Assembly: GCF_009796845.1 (NCBI RefSeq)
Contig: NZ_CP047025.1
Coordinates: 1,116,001 to 1,180,000, forward strand
Reading direction: 5' to 3'
DNA length: 64,000 nucleotides
Source: Cobetia sp. L2A1
GTDB lineage: Bacteria; Pseudomonadota; Gammaproteobacteria; Pseudomonadales; Halomonadaceae
Part shown: piece by piece, positions 19,047-27,787 of the stretch
Position numbering within the stretch: the stretch's first letter is position 1
Layout: the number at the start of each line of letters is the position of its first letter
Notes under the pieces: generated by a model
Databases searched by the model: none
What the model was told of the DNA's origin: nothing
Seen by the model: only the letters and a program-made list of their open reading frames with translations
Program-made: the position numbers and the translations under genes

Positions 19047-19091
19047 TATCGGCACGAGAAGCCCTGAGAAAACCGAAAAGGACACAACGAC

Positions 19092-19130
19092 AAAGCCCCC
19101 GTCAGCGCAATGCTGGCGGGGGCTTTTCTT
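19092..19130. terminator. Hairpin terminator between sixA and the AEC transporter
   Basis: The arms AAAGCCCCCGTCAGC and GCTGGCGGGGGCTTT flank a 5-base loop and are followed by TTCTTTT. The A-run on the other side makes it usable by the convergent transporter gene as well. Confidence 0.9.
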
Positions 19131-19214
19131 TTACGCGTGAGGTCTGGCGATGCTTGTGAGGTCTACTGGCGCTGGTGACATCCACGGGCGCCTGTTTCTC
19201 AGCATGGACGGTTG

Positions 19215-20165
19215 TCAGAGCAGGCCGATCAGTTTCAGCACGAAGATACCTGCCGTGATGGTGATGCCGGCCATCAAGGTACTGACGGCGATGATGTTGG
19301 CTGCAAGGCGATCATTGCCACCCATCGCGCGCACCATCACGAAGCTTGCTGCTGCTGTCGGAGAAGCGAAGAACAGGAACATGATGCCCAGCTCCGTCCC
19401 TCGGAATCCCAGCAACACGGCCACTGTCGTTGCCAGCAGGGGCACGCTGATCATCTTCATCAGGCTGGATTTGAGCGCTAGGGCGCGCCCTTCGCGCAGT
19501 GAACGCATCGACAGCGTGCCCCCGATGCAGATCAGTGCCAGTGGGAGAGTCATGCGTGCGAAGTAGTCGCCAGAGGTCTCCAGCCATACCGGGAGTTGCC
19601 AGCTGAAGCCGGCGAAGGGCAGGGCTGCCAGTACGCCAAGGATCAATGGGTTGGTGATGATGCCACGCGCAATCCCGAGCCAGCTGGTCTTGCCTTCTCC
19701 CAGGTAGCTGGACAGCACCACCACAGACAGAATGTTGTAGGACAGGATGACGACGCCCATCAGGATACCGCCCATCGACAGTCCCAGGTCACCGTAGAGG
19801 TTGGCCGCCAACGCCAGGCCGACGATGGCGCAGTTGCCTCGAAAGCCTCCCTGTACGACAACGCCACGCTCGGCCCTTGGCACACGCAAGATTGCCCAGC
19901 CCCACAGCAGCAGGAAAGTGACAAGTGTCGCGACGGCAAAGTAGACCAACATGCCGGGACGCAGCGCGTGATCGAGATCGGCGCGCACGATGGAGAGGAA
20001 TACCAGCGCCGGCATGGTGCCCTTGAAGACCAGTGAGGAGGCGGTGCCGATGAAGGTATCGTCAATCCAACCGATACGCTTGAGGCCCAATCCCAGAAAG
20101 ACCATCGCGAACACCGGCACGGTGGTGTTGAGGGTGGTGATGAACAGCGACAACATCTCGTTCAT
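19215..20165 (-). CDS. AEC (auxin efflux carrier) family transporter
   Basis: The 316-residue integral membrane protein has about ten hydrophobic helices and the AEC family layout, with VFAMVFLGLGLKRIGWID near the start, GGFRGNCAIVGLALAANLYG in the middle and a C-terminal FFASPTAAASFVMVRAMGG repeat. Bacterial members export or import small organic acids; the substrate is unknown. I chose the ATG at 20165 because a GAGGA box precedes it by 6 bases. A small membrane protein gene ends 13 bases upstream, so the two probably form an operon. Confidence 0.9.
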   Translation of the reverse strand: MNEMLSLFITTLNTTVPVFAMVFLGLGLKRIGWIDDTFIGTASSLVFKGTMPALVFLSIVRADLDHALRPGMLVYFAVATLVTFLLLWGWAILRVPRAERGVVVQGGFRGNCAIVGLALAANLYGDLGLSMGGILMGVVILSYNILSVVVLSSYLGEGKTSWLGIARGIITNPLILGVLAALPFAGFSWQLPVWLETSGDYFARMTLPLALICIGGTLSMRSLREGRALALKSSLMKMISVPLLATTVAVLLGFRGTELGIMFLFFASPTAAASFVMVRAMGGNDRLAANIIAVSTLMAGITITAGIFVLKLIGLL

Positions 20166-20178
20166 GTCACGTCCTCGG

Positions 20179-20382
20179 TTATACCAGCCAGAAGCCGGTG
20201 ATGAGCGCTGCAATCAGCAGTAGCCAGAATAGACGATTGCGCTGGCGTGTATCCCGTCGTGGCTTGGTGGTGGGAGTGCTGGAGGTTGTGGTCTCATCAG
20301 CATGAGCACTGTTACGTGACGCTTGGGTATCGTCGGGGGCGCTGTCGTTGGCACTGTCGTGGGAATCATGCGGCTCAGGCAT
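20179..20382 (-). CDS. Small single-span membrane protein, 67 residues
   Basis: The product has a polar Asp/Ser/Thr-rich N-terminal part (residues 1-40), a basic stretch PRRDTRQRNR and a C-terminal hydrophobic helix LFWLLLIAALITGFWLV that ends the protein: a tail-anchored layout. An AGGA box lies 7 bases before the ATG. It sits 13 bases ahead of the AEC transporter gene on the same strand. No known family was recognised; it may accompany the transporter. The 315-bp gap upstream (20383-20697) separates it from the divergent ABC module and shows only a CCGAAC/GTTCGG inverted repeat (20630-20654). Confidence 0.65.
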   Translation of the reverse strand: MPEPHDSHDSANDSAPDDTQASRNSAHADETTTSSTPTTKPRRDTRQRNRLFWLLLIAALITGFWLV

Positions 20383-20697
20383 CGAGGGTTCCTGTAGGAG
20401 AGAGGGGAGTGATCGTGCTCTTCTGTCCATGCCATGCGCCATGTCCATGCGTGCGCGTGGTGTGCTCAGGAGCGAGGCACGGCCGCATCGTCTGGACGTC
20501 CACAGAGTTGTCTGGAAAAGCGCAACGGCATCAAATTCATGCCAGCATATCAGGATTTTGCAGTGCAGCGGACTGCAACACTGGCGAGCGGCTTGGCGTG
20601 CGCAGGCTGTCCGCTTACCCTGTGCGCAGCCGAACTCGCGAGTCGTAGGTTCGGTAAATGATTGACGATACCCACAAAACAACAAGGAGCGGGTACC

Positions 20698-21816
20698 TTG
20701 CAGGACCCACACGCGACACGCGCTTTATCTCTACCCAGCTCGCCCCTGTTGGCCTGTCGGGATCTCGGGCGCCAGTTTGGCGAACACTCGGCGGTCTCCG
20801 GTCTCTCGTTTCAGGCCACGCGCGGCGAAGTGATTGGATTGCTCGGCCCTAACGGTGCAGGCAAGACCACCAGCTTGCGCATGCTGGCGGGCACGCTAGC
20901 CGCGAGCCAGGGAGAGCTGGCGCTGGATGGCGAAGCTTTCGATGCGCGTGCGAGCCAGCGTCAGCTCAATCGATTGAAGCGGCGTATTGGTTACCTGCCT
21001 GAGGGGGCTCCGCTGTGGCCACAATTGACCGTGCGCGAAACATTGGATTGCGTCGCGGGCTTGCATGGGTTATCTCGCAAGATACGTAATATTCGTCTTC
21101 CAGCATTGATGGATCGTCTCGATATCGCGCCCTTCGCCAATCAGTTGTGCGCCGTGTTATCCAAAGGCTATCGACGTCGTCTGTCGCTTGCGATGGCGCT
21201 GACCCATGACCCCGACATCTTGCTGCTGGATGAGCCGACCGATGGACTGGATCCGCTTCAGAAGGATAGCGTGCGTGCCTTCATTCGTGAGCTGGGTCGC
21301 GAGCGCTTGATCCTTGTCTCCACTCACCTGTTGGAAGAGGTGCCGCGTATCTGTGATCGTGTATTGGTGATGGCCAATGGTCGATTGGGATTTGATGACA
21401 CACCGGCGGCACTGGCGGCCATCTCACTTGGTGAAGGGGGGCTCGAAGGCAGTCGAGACGGTGATGGTGCAGGCTTCGGCGCCACATCCAGCTTGCCAGT
21501 GTGGCGCCTTGTGCTGGGCCGCGTGCTGAATGATCGCGAGCTTGCCAGTGTGACCCGCCTGCCGGGTGTCGCTGCGATTACCCCGCTGACCCAAACACAC
21601 TCTCAGGAGCCGGTATCACCAGTCGATACGCTGTCTTGTACCTTGCGCCTGACCGGGCGTGCCGGGCAGGACCCGCGTCCGGCATTGGCACGCTGGTGTA
21701 GCCATATGGGCGTGAAGTTTGAGGAGTGCGTACGTGAGCGCGGCGATATCGAGACAGCCTTCCGCCTATTGGTGACACGCATGGCGCGTGAGCAAGAGCA
21801 GGGGGGGGGATCATGA
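20698..21816 (+). CDS. ABC transporter ATP-binding protein (GldA-like)
   Basis: The ATPase shows Walker A GPNGAGKTT, Q-loop region GYLPEGAPLWPQLTV, signature LSKGYRRRLSLAMAL, Walker B ILLLDEPTDGLDP and the H-loop STHLLEE. The LSKGY signature and the neighbours point to the Gld-type ABC-2 exporter group. I place the start at the TTG at 20698, because AAGGAG at 20684-20689 stands 8 bases before it, giving 372 residues; no ATG fits. A G9 tract (21801-21809) lies just before the stop, which overlaps the permease ATG by 4 bases. Confidence 0.93.
   Translation: MQDPHATRALSLPSSPLLACRDLGRQFGEHSAVSGLSFQATRGEVIGLLGPNGAGKTTSLRMLAGTLAASQGELALDGEAFDARASQRQLNRLKRRIGYLPEGAPLWPQLTVRETLDCVAGLHGLSRKIRNIRLPALMDRLDIAPFANQLCAVLSKGYRRRLSLAMALTHDPDILLLDEPTDGLDPLQKDSVRAFIRELGRERLILVSTHLLEEVPRICDRVLVMANGRLGFDDTPAALAAISLGEGGLEGSRDGDGAGFGATSSLPVWRLVLGRVLNDRELASVTRLPGVAAITPLTQTHSQEPVSPVDTLSCTLRLTGRAGQDPRPALARWCSHMGVKFEECVRERGDIETAFRLLVTRMAREQEQGGGS
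21801..21809 (+). repeat. G9 tract at the ATPase/permease junction
   Basis: Nine consecutive G residues encode the last Gly codons of the ATPase, immediately before its stop and the overlapping start of the permease gene. Adding one G, or a -1 ribosomal slip, would join the two frames without an intervening stop. Confidence 0.85.
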
Positions 21817-24488
21817 GAGCCATCCTCGCTTTGATCCGTCGTGATTTGCATCAAGCGCTAACGCAGGGTGCCAGCTGGGCATTGTTGGTAGTGCTGGCAG
21901 TACTGGCCCCTCTGGGGGCGTTCGAGCTGGGTGACTTGCTGGCACGCGACCGCGCTGACCTCGGTGCGCTGTGGCAAGTGCTGCCATGGCTGCTGGTGTT
22001 GTGGACGCCACTGCTCGCCCTGCGCGGCTGGCCGGAAGAGCGCGCCAGTGGTCTGCTGGAATGGCTCTCCGGGCTTGGGCTTGGCCCGTGGCGATTGGCG
22101 ACAGCGCGGTTGATCAGTGCCAGTGTGCTCGGCTGGCTGGGACTGTTGATGACAGCGCCACTACTGGTGCTGATCCAGTGGCTGGGTACGCCGGATATCG
22201 GCTTGCTGGTCAGTGGCTATCTTGGCATGGCCCTGCTGATACTGGCGCTGGCCAGTCTCGGGCAGGCGTTGGCAGTGCGAGCACCCTCGGCGTTGTCGGC
22301 CTGGCTGGGCGCGTTGGTGCTGGGATTGGTCCTCATGCTGCCCGGTACGCCAGCCGTGACCCGCCAGCTGGCGCAGCATCTGGCTCCGCACTGGGTGCAG
22401 CTGCTGGATTTGATCAGTCTGCCGGCCCACCTGACGCCTTTCAGTGAAGGGCGCCCAACGCTGATGGATGCTGGCTACTTTGTGTTACTGGCCACCGCTG
22501 GCCTGGTCTTGCAGGCACGTGGGCTCAAGCAGGAGCGCAGCGCCAGTGGCCGTGCACCTCAATGGCTCGCGACGCTCGCGATTGCATTCTCGATGACGGC
22601 AGTGTTGCTGGCATGCCAGCGACTTCCTGCCATGTTCACTGCTGATGGCCAGAACCCTCTGAGCACGGCTCATGATCTAACCGAGACTCATCAGCACAGT
22701 TTGAGTCCTGCCAGCCGTTTGCTGCTGTCACGGCTTGATGCGCCGGTCACACTGACCTTTGCCTATAGCGAGCGCTTTGCGACCGACTTGCCGCAGCTAC
22801 GTGAATTGGCAACGCGTATTCAGACACGCTTGGCAGCATTCGGACGTCAGCCACAGGTACGTCTGCGCCGCCTTGACCCTGCGCCGGACAGTGACGACTT
22901 TGCAGACCTTGAGGCGCAAGGCCTGACAGCACTGTCGCTACCGGGCGGTGAGCGGATGCTATTCGGCCTGATGGTGGATGGCCCCCATGCCGAGCGTCGT
23001 GCGATTCCTCTGCTCAAGGCAGCTGATATCAATGGGCTGGAAACTCACGTTGCACGCTTGATTCAGGAAGTCTCGCGTACGCATCCGCCTCGACTGGGCG
23101 TGATCTCAAGCCTGCCGGTGATGGGCCAGCCCAGCCTTGAGCAAGGACGTGCGCTCGGCAGCTGGGGATTGATGGACCACCTCAACGCTCGTCTGCGTAT
23201 CGACTGGCTATCAGGTGGTGACGATCCCGCACGGCCGATCAAGGATCAGGATGCACTGTTGGTGATTGCGCCACGCCTGTTGGCAACCGCCACACTTGAG
23301 GCGATCAGCGGCTATCTGGACCGCGGAGGGCGGGTATTGATGCTGCTTGATCCACTCCCTGAAATGCTCGATCAACCGGCGCCGGCTTCTTCGGCGCTCG
23401 AGGCGTTGTTGGCGCGTGCGGGTGTTCGCTCAGCGGCTGGTCAGGTCGTGGCTGACTCGCAGCTGGTATTGCCGATTGGGTTGATGGATGGCACGCGTGC
23501 ATTGAACCCGACACTGCTGAACGTGGGTAAGGCACAGCTGTCCGATGCCGCACTCAATCTGAATATCGATCAATTGGTGATGTCGAGTGCTGGCTGGTTG
23601 TCACCGCTCTCACCCGCTGAAAAGACTGTTCAGGACATTGAAAAGCGCCCAGTGGGAGAGAAGGAGAAGCGCCCGGAGAGTGGAGGAGAAGGAGAGGGAG
23701 AGGGAGAGGATAGCCCGGAGAGTCAGACGTCGACGCCTCCACTGCAGTGGCTGATTCGTGGCACTGACAGCACACGCTTGCTACCGGCTGAGCGTGTCTA
23801 CGCAAGCCGCATGGACCCACGCCCACTGTCTGGTTTGACAGGCGTCGCGTCAGGCGCGGGTGGCCTTGCGGTTATTGCGCACTGGCCTGATGCCAAGTCG
23901 TCAGCGGACGCAGTGAGCGACCATGCGATGAGCGGGCAGCTGCTGATCATCAGTGACGTGGACATGGCCAGTGATCGTTTATGGCGGCGCGAGGCGGCCG
24001 ATGGCAGCGAGCGTGCACTGAACGCCAACGCGCGCTGGTTGGAAAATGCGATTGACCTGTTCGCTGGTAGCCCCGAGCTGGTAGCGCTGCGCGCACGTGC
24101 CCATCAGGTCCGCGAACTGACGCGCCTGCATCAGTTGGCAGACAGTCAATCCGCTGCCGAAACGCGCCTACGCAGTGACTGGCAGGCACGCTTGAGTGCT
24201 CTCGGCGAGACGTCAGTGGAAGGCAAGGCAGCTGCGGCAGGAAAACGTGATGCACTGGCTGCGATGCAGAAAGCGTTTGATGACGCGCTTTCACGACAGC
24301 AGCGTCAGGCGAGTGCCGAGCGTGACACTTTCGATCGTCAGCTGCGCCAGTGGACGTTGTTGGCATTGCCGCTGGCATTGAGTGTCTTGGGGGGATGGGT
24401 CTGCTGGCGTCGTAAACGTCTCAGCCGTCGCCGACCCACCCCTTCTCGTACTCGTCCTTCCAGCACTGATCGTGGAGGTGACGCATGA
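21813..24488 (+). CDS. Fused ABC-2 permease / GldG-like protein
   Basis: The 891-residue protein joins an N-terminal ABC-2 permease (six or so helices in residues 1-260, e.g. ASWALLVVLAVLAPLGAFEL) to a large GldG-like (ABC-type uncharacterised transport, PF09822) periplasmic part. A final transmembrane helix (WTLLALPLALSVLGGWVCW) and a basic tail follow. The GldG part shows VTLTFAYSERFATDLPQLRELATRI and RVLMLLDPLPEML. Near residue 610 there is a charged Glu/Gly/Lys insert encoded by GGAGAG-type hexamer repeats. Overlaps of 4 bp on both sides tie it to the ATPase and the DUF4340 gene. The substrate is unknown. Confidence 0.85.
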   Translation: MRAILALIRRDLHQALTQGASWALLVVLAVLAPLGAFELGDLLARDRADLGALWQVLPWLLVLWTPLLALRGWPEERASGLLEWLSGLGLGPWRLATARLISASVLGWLGLLMTAPLLVLIQWLGTPDIGLLVSGYLGMALLILALASLGQALAVRAPSALSAWLGALVLGLVLMLPGTPAVTRQLAQHLAPHWVQLLDLISLPAHLTPFSEGRPTLMDAGYFVLLATAGLVLQARGLKQERSASGRAPQWLATLAIAFSMTAVLLACQRLPAMFTADGQNPLSTAHDLTETHQHSLSPASRLLLSRLDAPVTLTFAYSERFATDLPQLRELATRIQTRLAAFGRQPQVRLRRLDPAPDSDDFADLEAQGLTALSLPGGERMLFGLMVDGPHAERRAIPLLKAADINGLETHVARLIQEVSRTHPPRLGVISSLPVMGQPSLEQGRALGSWGLMDHLNARLRIDWLSGGDDPARPIKDQDALLVIAPRLLATATLEAISGYLDRGGRVLMLLDPLPEMLDQPAPASSALEALLARAGVRSAAGQVVADSQLVLPIGLMDGTRALNPTLLNVGKAQLSDAALNLNIDQLVMSSAGWLSPLSPAEKTVQDIEKRPVGEKEKRPESGGEGEGEGEDSPESQTSTPPLQWLIRGTDSTRLLPAERVYASRMDPRPLSGLTGVASGAGGLAVIAHWPDAKSSADAVSDHAMSGQLLIISDVDMASDRLWRREAADGSERALNANARWLENAIDLFAGSPELVALRARAHQVRELTRLHQLADSQSAAETRLRSDWQARLSALGETSVEGKAAAAGKRDALAAMQKAFDDALSRQQRQASAERDTFDRQLRQWTLLALPLALSVLGGWVCWRRKRLSRRRPTPSRTRPSSTDRGGDA

Positions 24489-25708
24489 GTGGCCTCAATC
24501 GAGTGGGCTGGTCGCTGGCGACAGTGGTATCGCTATTGGCGGTTGGCGTATTGACGCTTGGGCCGCGCACCTTGGGTCTTGGTGATGTGGGTGCCTGGTC
24601 AGGTAATGAGGGAGATGCGCTGTCTGAGCGTGTGGCTGAGACGCCGCTCGACACTGCACTCAGCGCGCTACCGATGATCTCGCGTAGTGCACGTGAGGCG
24701 AGTGAAATTCGTATTGAACGGGTCGATGGTCAGACACAGCGTCAGCAAGCCTGGCTGACCCTTGCGCGTGATACGCAAGGTCACTGGAACATCACCTCAT
24801 TGGCCAACTGGCCTGCACGTCAAGATAAGCTGAAGACACTGCTTGATGCGCTAGCCGAGGCGCAGTTGCGGGCGCGCAAGCCAAGCACTGACAAGACATT
24901 GATAGCGCTCGGCCTTGATGATGGCGCGCCAATACTGGCAATTGTCAGCGGCACGGGCGAGATGCGCCTCCAGCTGGGTGATAAGCCTGATGCTGCCCCT
25001 GCATCGAATGGTGCCGGTGTGGCTGAGCCGCTGGCAGGCCGTTATGTGCGTTGGTTGTCAGCAGTTGATGCGCCAGTGCTGGAGCTATCACGCGATATCG
25101 GGCTGCCGGACTGGCGCGGCGGGCTGGCTACGGCACACGTGATGAATCTCGAGGCTCTGCGCCCAGCGTCAGTGAGCCGCATGGAAATCTCGCTCGCTGC
25201 CCGAGGGGCTACTGGCATGACCGCAATAACCCGTGGGCTTGCCCCTGATAGTGCAGCAGCAGATGCACTGCTGACCGCCTTGTCACCACTGAAACAGAAC
25301 GATCTACGTCTACGGTCTGATGATGACGACTGGCAAGCGACTGTGACGCTTGGGCTGCATTGGCCACAGCAGCAGAGACAGGATCAGCAGCTGACGCTCG
25401 CCATCGAAGCCGGCAGCAAGCCCTGGGCGCGCCTGACGCTGACCGGTTCTGGTTGGCCGGCTCCACTTGCCAAGCGGCTAGGTGCTGTCGAGATACAGGT
25501 CAATGGCGCCCTGCGTGAGCAGTTGATCGCGCTGGTAGCGGTGGTAGAGCCGCCAGAGGAGGCCAGCATGGCGCTCTCTGATGCTGCCATTGCTGCTGCT
25601 CTTGGCGTTGTTGCTGCTACCTTGCCTGTTTCTTCCACCTTGCCTGTGGTCGATACCGTACTGAGCGGTGATGAGAGAGAAGTCAAAAAGGCAGGGGTGA
25701 AAGAGTAA
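24485..25708 (+). CDS. DUF4340 domain-containing protein
   Basis: The 407-residue protein has an N-terminal membrane anchor (LATVVSLLAVGVLTLG) followed by an extracytoplasmic DUF4340 region. Here the family pattern is recognisable: IRIERVDGQTQRQQAWLTLARD, then WPARQDKLKTLLDALAEAQLR and LIALGLDDGAPILAIVSG. DUF4340 proteins regularly follow GldA and GldFG-like genes and are thought to work with that exporter. The start overlaps the fusion gene's stop (ATGA). The last 60 residues are Ala/Val-rich and low in complexity. Confidence 0.85.
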   Translation: MSGLNRVGWSLATVVSLLAVGVLTLGPRTLGLGDVGAWSGNEGDALSERVAETPLDTALSALPMISRSAREASEIRIERVDGQTQRQQAWLTLARDTQGHWNITSLANWPARQDKLKTLLDALAEAQLRARKPSTDKTLIALGLDDGAPILAIVSGTGEMRLQLGDKPDAAPASNGAGVAEPLAGRYVRWLSAVDAPVLELSRDIGLPDWRGGLATAHVMNLEALRPASVSRMEISLAARGATGMTAITRGLAPDSAAADALLTALSPLKQNDLRLRSDDDDWQATVTLGLHWPQQQRQDQQLTLAIEAGSKPWARLTLTGSGWPAPLAKRLGAVEIQVNGALREQLIALVAVVEPPEEASMALSDAAIAAALGVVAATLPVSSTLPVVDTVLSGDEREVKKAGVKE

Positions 25709-25875
25709 GAGAGCGGCGCTATGAAGCGTGAGGCGCAGGCAGCGGCGCAGGCAGCGGCGAAGGGAGAATGGCGCGCTGGCCTCAGCGCTGGCATGCTGCT
25801 GACAAGAATTTAAACGACTGTTTGTTTCGGGGTGCATCATCTGTCACGTACACCCCGCTGTGAGGAGCGCCAGCG

Positions 25876-26796
25876 ATGACCGTATCACCCACTCCCGCCT
25901 CCACTGCGGTGGGTCGGTTCACCCAGCTTTCAAGTGCTGGTGAGCAGGGCCCTGACGACGTTGCGGCAGGTACCGAGCGTCCACTGTTGGCCTTTGCGCA
26001 TGCCAATGGTTTTACGGGCGCTTGCTATACCAGTCTGCTGGCACCGCTGGCGGCACAGTGTGATCTGCTACCGGTAGATAGGTTGGCGCATGACCCAGCC
26101 TATCCGGTCGGGCGTAACCTGACGGCGCTGCGTGATGAGTGGCTGGCCTGCCTCGATTCCGCACTGGGGCCGGTGGTTGCCAACGCTACTCGCAAGGTGA
26201 TTGGTGTCGGTCACTCGCTGGGCGGCGTGCTTAACTACATGGCTGCCCTCAAACAGCCTGAGCGCTTCCACTGCGTCATTCTGCTTGATCCTCCGCTGAT
26301 GTTGGGCCGCGATGCAATGGGTCTCAAGATCGCCAAACGCTTCGGTTTCATTGATCGTGTGACGCCCGCAGGTCGCACCCGTGGGCGGCGTGCACGCTGG
26401 GATTCACGCCAGGCGATGCATGACTATCTGCGTCGTCGCTCGCTGTTCTCACGCTTTACGCCTGAAGCGCTGGATGACTACATTGACCACGCCACGCATC
26501 GTCACGATGATGGCAGTCTGTCGTTGAGCTTCGATACCCGTCATGAGGTGGATATCTTTCGTCATCTGAGTGATCACTTGACCGGCTCACCGGCTCGGCT
26601 GGCGGTACCGGCACTGATTCTGGCCGGTGAGCAGTCTGATTTGTTGACTGCGCCACGTCAGGCGCGTCTGCGCCGTGCCGGCCTTGAGGTGCGCACCGTT
26701 CCTGGTGGCCATATGTACCCCTTTGAGCACCCCGATGAGACGCGTGCTGCCTTGCTGGCCGCGATTGAGCAACTGATGCCACAGGTGCCGGCATGA
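25876..26796 (+). CDS. Alpha/beta hydrolase
   Basis: The 306-residue protein has the alpha/beta hydrolase fold markers: FAHANGFTGACYTSLL near the oxyanion region, VIGVGHSLGGVLNYMAALKQPERF with the nucleophile Ser in GHSLGG, and a late GGHMYPFEHPDET with the catalytic His. The substrate is unknown; esterase or lipase-like activity is likely. Its stop overlaps the start of a second alpha/beta hydrolase (ATGA), so the two are co-translated. Confidence 0.9.
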   Translation: MTVSPTPASTAVGRFTQLSSAGEQGPDDVAAGTERPLLAFAHANGFTGACYTSLLAPLAAQCDLLPVDRLAHDPAYPVGRNLTALRDEWLACLDSALGPVVANATRKVIGVGHSLGGVLNYMAALKQPERFHCVILLDPPLMLGRDAMGLKIAKRFGFIDRVTPAGRTRGRRARWDSRQAMHDYLRRRSLFSRFTPEALDDYIDHATHRHDDGSLSLSFDTRHEVDIFRHLSDHLTGSPARLAVPALILAGEQSDLLTAPRQARLRRAGLEVRTVPGGHMYPFEHPDETRAALLAAIEQLMPQVPA

Positions 26797-27719
26797 GCCC
26801 GTTGGCGTTGAGCCTTGCCCGTCGTGGCGGCGGCACTATCGCGGCACTGGAATGGAGGCCTCCTCAGTCTGAGGGAGCAGGGTGTCACGCTAGCCCGCCG
26901 ACCTGGCTTGCGTTGCATGGTTGGCTGGACAATGCGGCCAGTTTCAGCCGTCTGGCACCGCTGCTGTGCGCGGGACTGGGCATCCGTATCGTCGCGATCG
27001 ACATGGTGGGGCATGGTCATTCCAGCCCACAGGGGCCGGAGGGTGACTATGCCGTCTGGGACTACTGCCACGACGTGGTCGAGGCGCTGGAAGCCCTGCG
27101 TATGATGGGGAGAGAAGAAGGGCCGGTGACGGTGCTGGCGCATTCACTTGGCGCAGCAGTGGCAGGACAGGTGGCGGCGGCACTGCCCGAGTACGTGAGT
27201 CGACTGGTGCTGGTTGATGGCATCGGTGCGCTGTCCACACCGGCGTCAGAGGTGGTGACGCAGCTTCGGCGCGGTTTGCTGGCTCGTCATGCACGCCCCG
27301 TCAGTCGCGCCACTCGCCGTGCGCATTACCAAAGCATTGAAGACGCCGTGGCGGCACGCGTCGCGGGGGGGGTGACGCCGATTGATGCCGAGACAGCGCG
27401 GCCAGTCGTCGAGCGTAACCTGGAGGAACTTGAGGGCGGCGGCTGGCGTCTCAGAAGTGATCGTCGCCTCCTGCGGCCTTCGCTGATGCGCTACACGCCA
27501 GAGCAGGTGCTGGCATTGCTCGCATCATTGCAGCAACCGGTACTGCTGGTGGAAGGCGAGCAAGGTATTCTCAAGGAGCGGCCCGAGGCGCAGCTGGCTC
27601 GCGCCGCCGTCAACGGGCTTGAGCGCCGTGTACTGCCGGGTGGGCATCACCTTCATCTGGAGCCAGCGCACGTGGCAGCGGTTGCAGACAATATTATCGC
27701 GTGGGTTTCGCTCAGTTAA
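26793..27719 (+). CDS. Alpha/beta hydrolase (second of a pair)
   Basis: The 308-residue product shows ALHGWLDNAASFSRLAPLL (HG oxyanion motif), VLAHSLGAAVAGQVAAALPEYVSRLVLVDGIG (nucleophile Ser in AHSLGA) and a C-terminal GGHHLHLEPAHVA with the catalytic His. This resembles the serine hydrolase-like subgroup. It overlaps the preceding hydrolase by 4 bp and is followed after 68 bp by a patatin-type phospholipase, hinting at a shared lipid or ester substrate. A G8 run (27365-27372) lies in its coding sequence. Confidence 0.9.
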   Translation: MSPLALSLARRGGGTIAALEWRPPQSEGAGCHASPPTWLALHGWLDNAASFSRLAPLLCAGLGIRIVAIDMVGHGHSSPQGPEGDYAVWDYCHDVVEALEALRMMGREEGPVTVLAHSLGAAVAGQVAAALPEYVSRLVLVDGIGALSTPASEVVTQLRRGLLARHARPVSRATRRAHYQSIEDAVAARVAGGVTPIDAETARPVVERNLEELEGGGWRLRSDRRLLRPSLMRYTPEQVLALLASLQQPVLLVEGEQGILKERPEAQLARAAVNGLERRVLPGGHHLHLEPAHVAAVADNIIAWVSLS

Positions 27720-27787
27720 GGCACCATGCAGTCCTGCTGGATTCATTCGTTTTCTAGCGGTTCTATTTGACCACCAGGAGTCATGTC

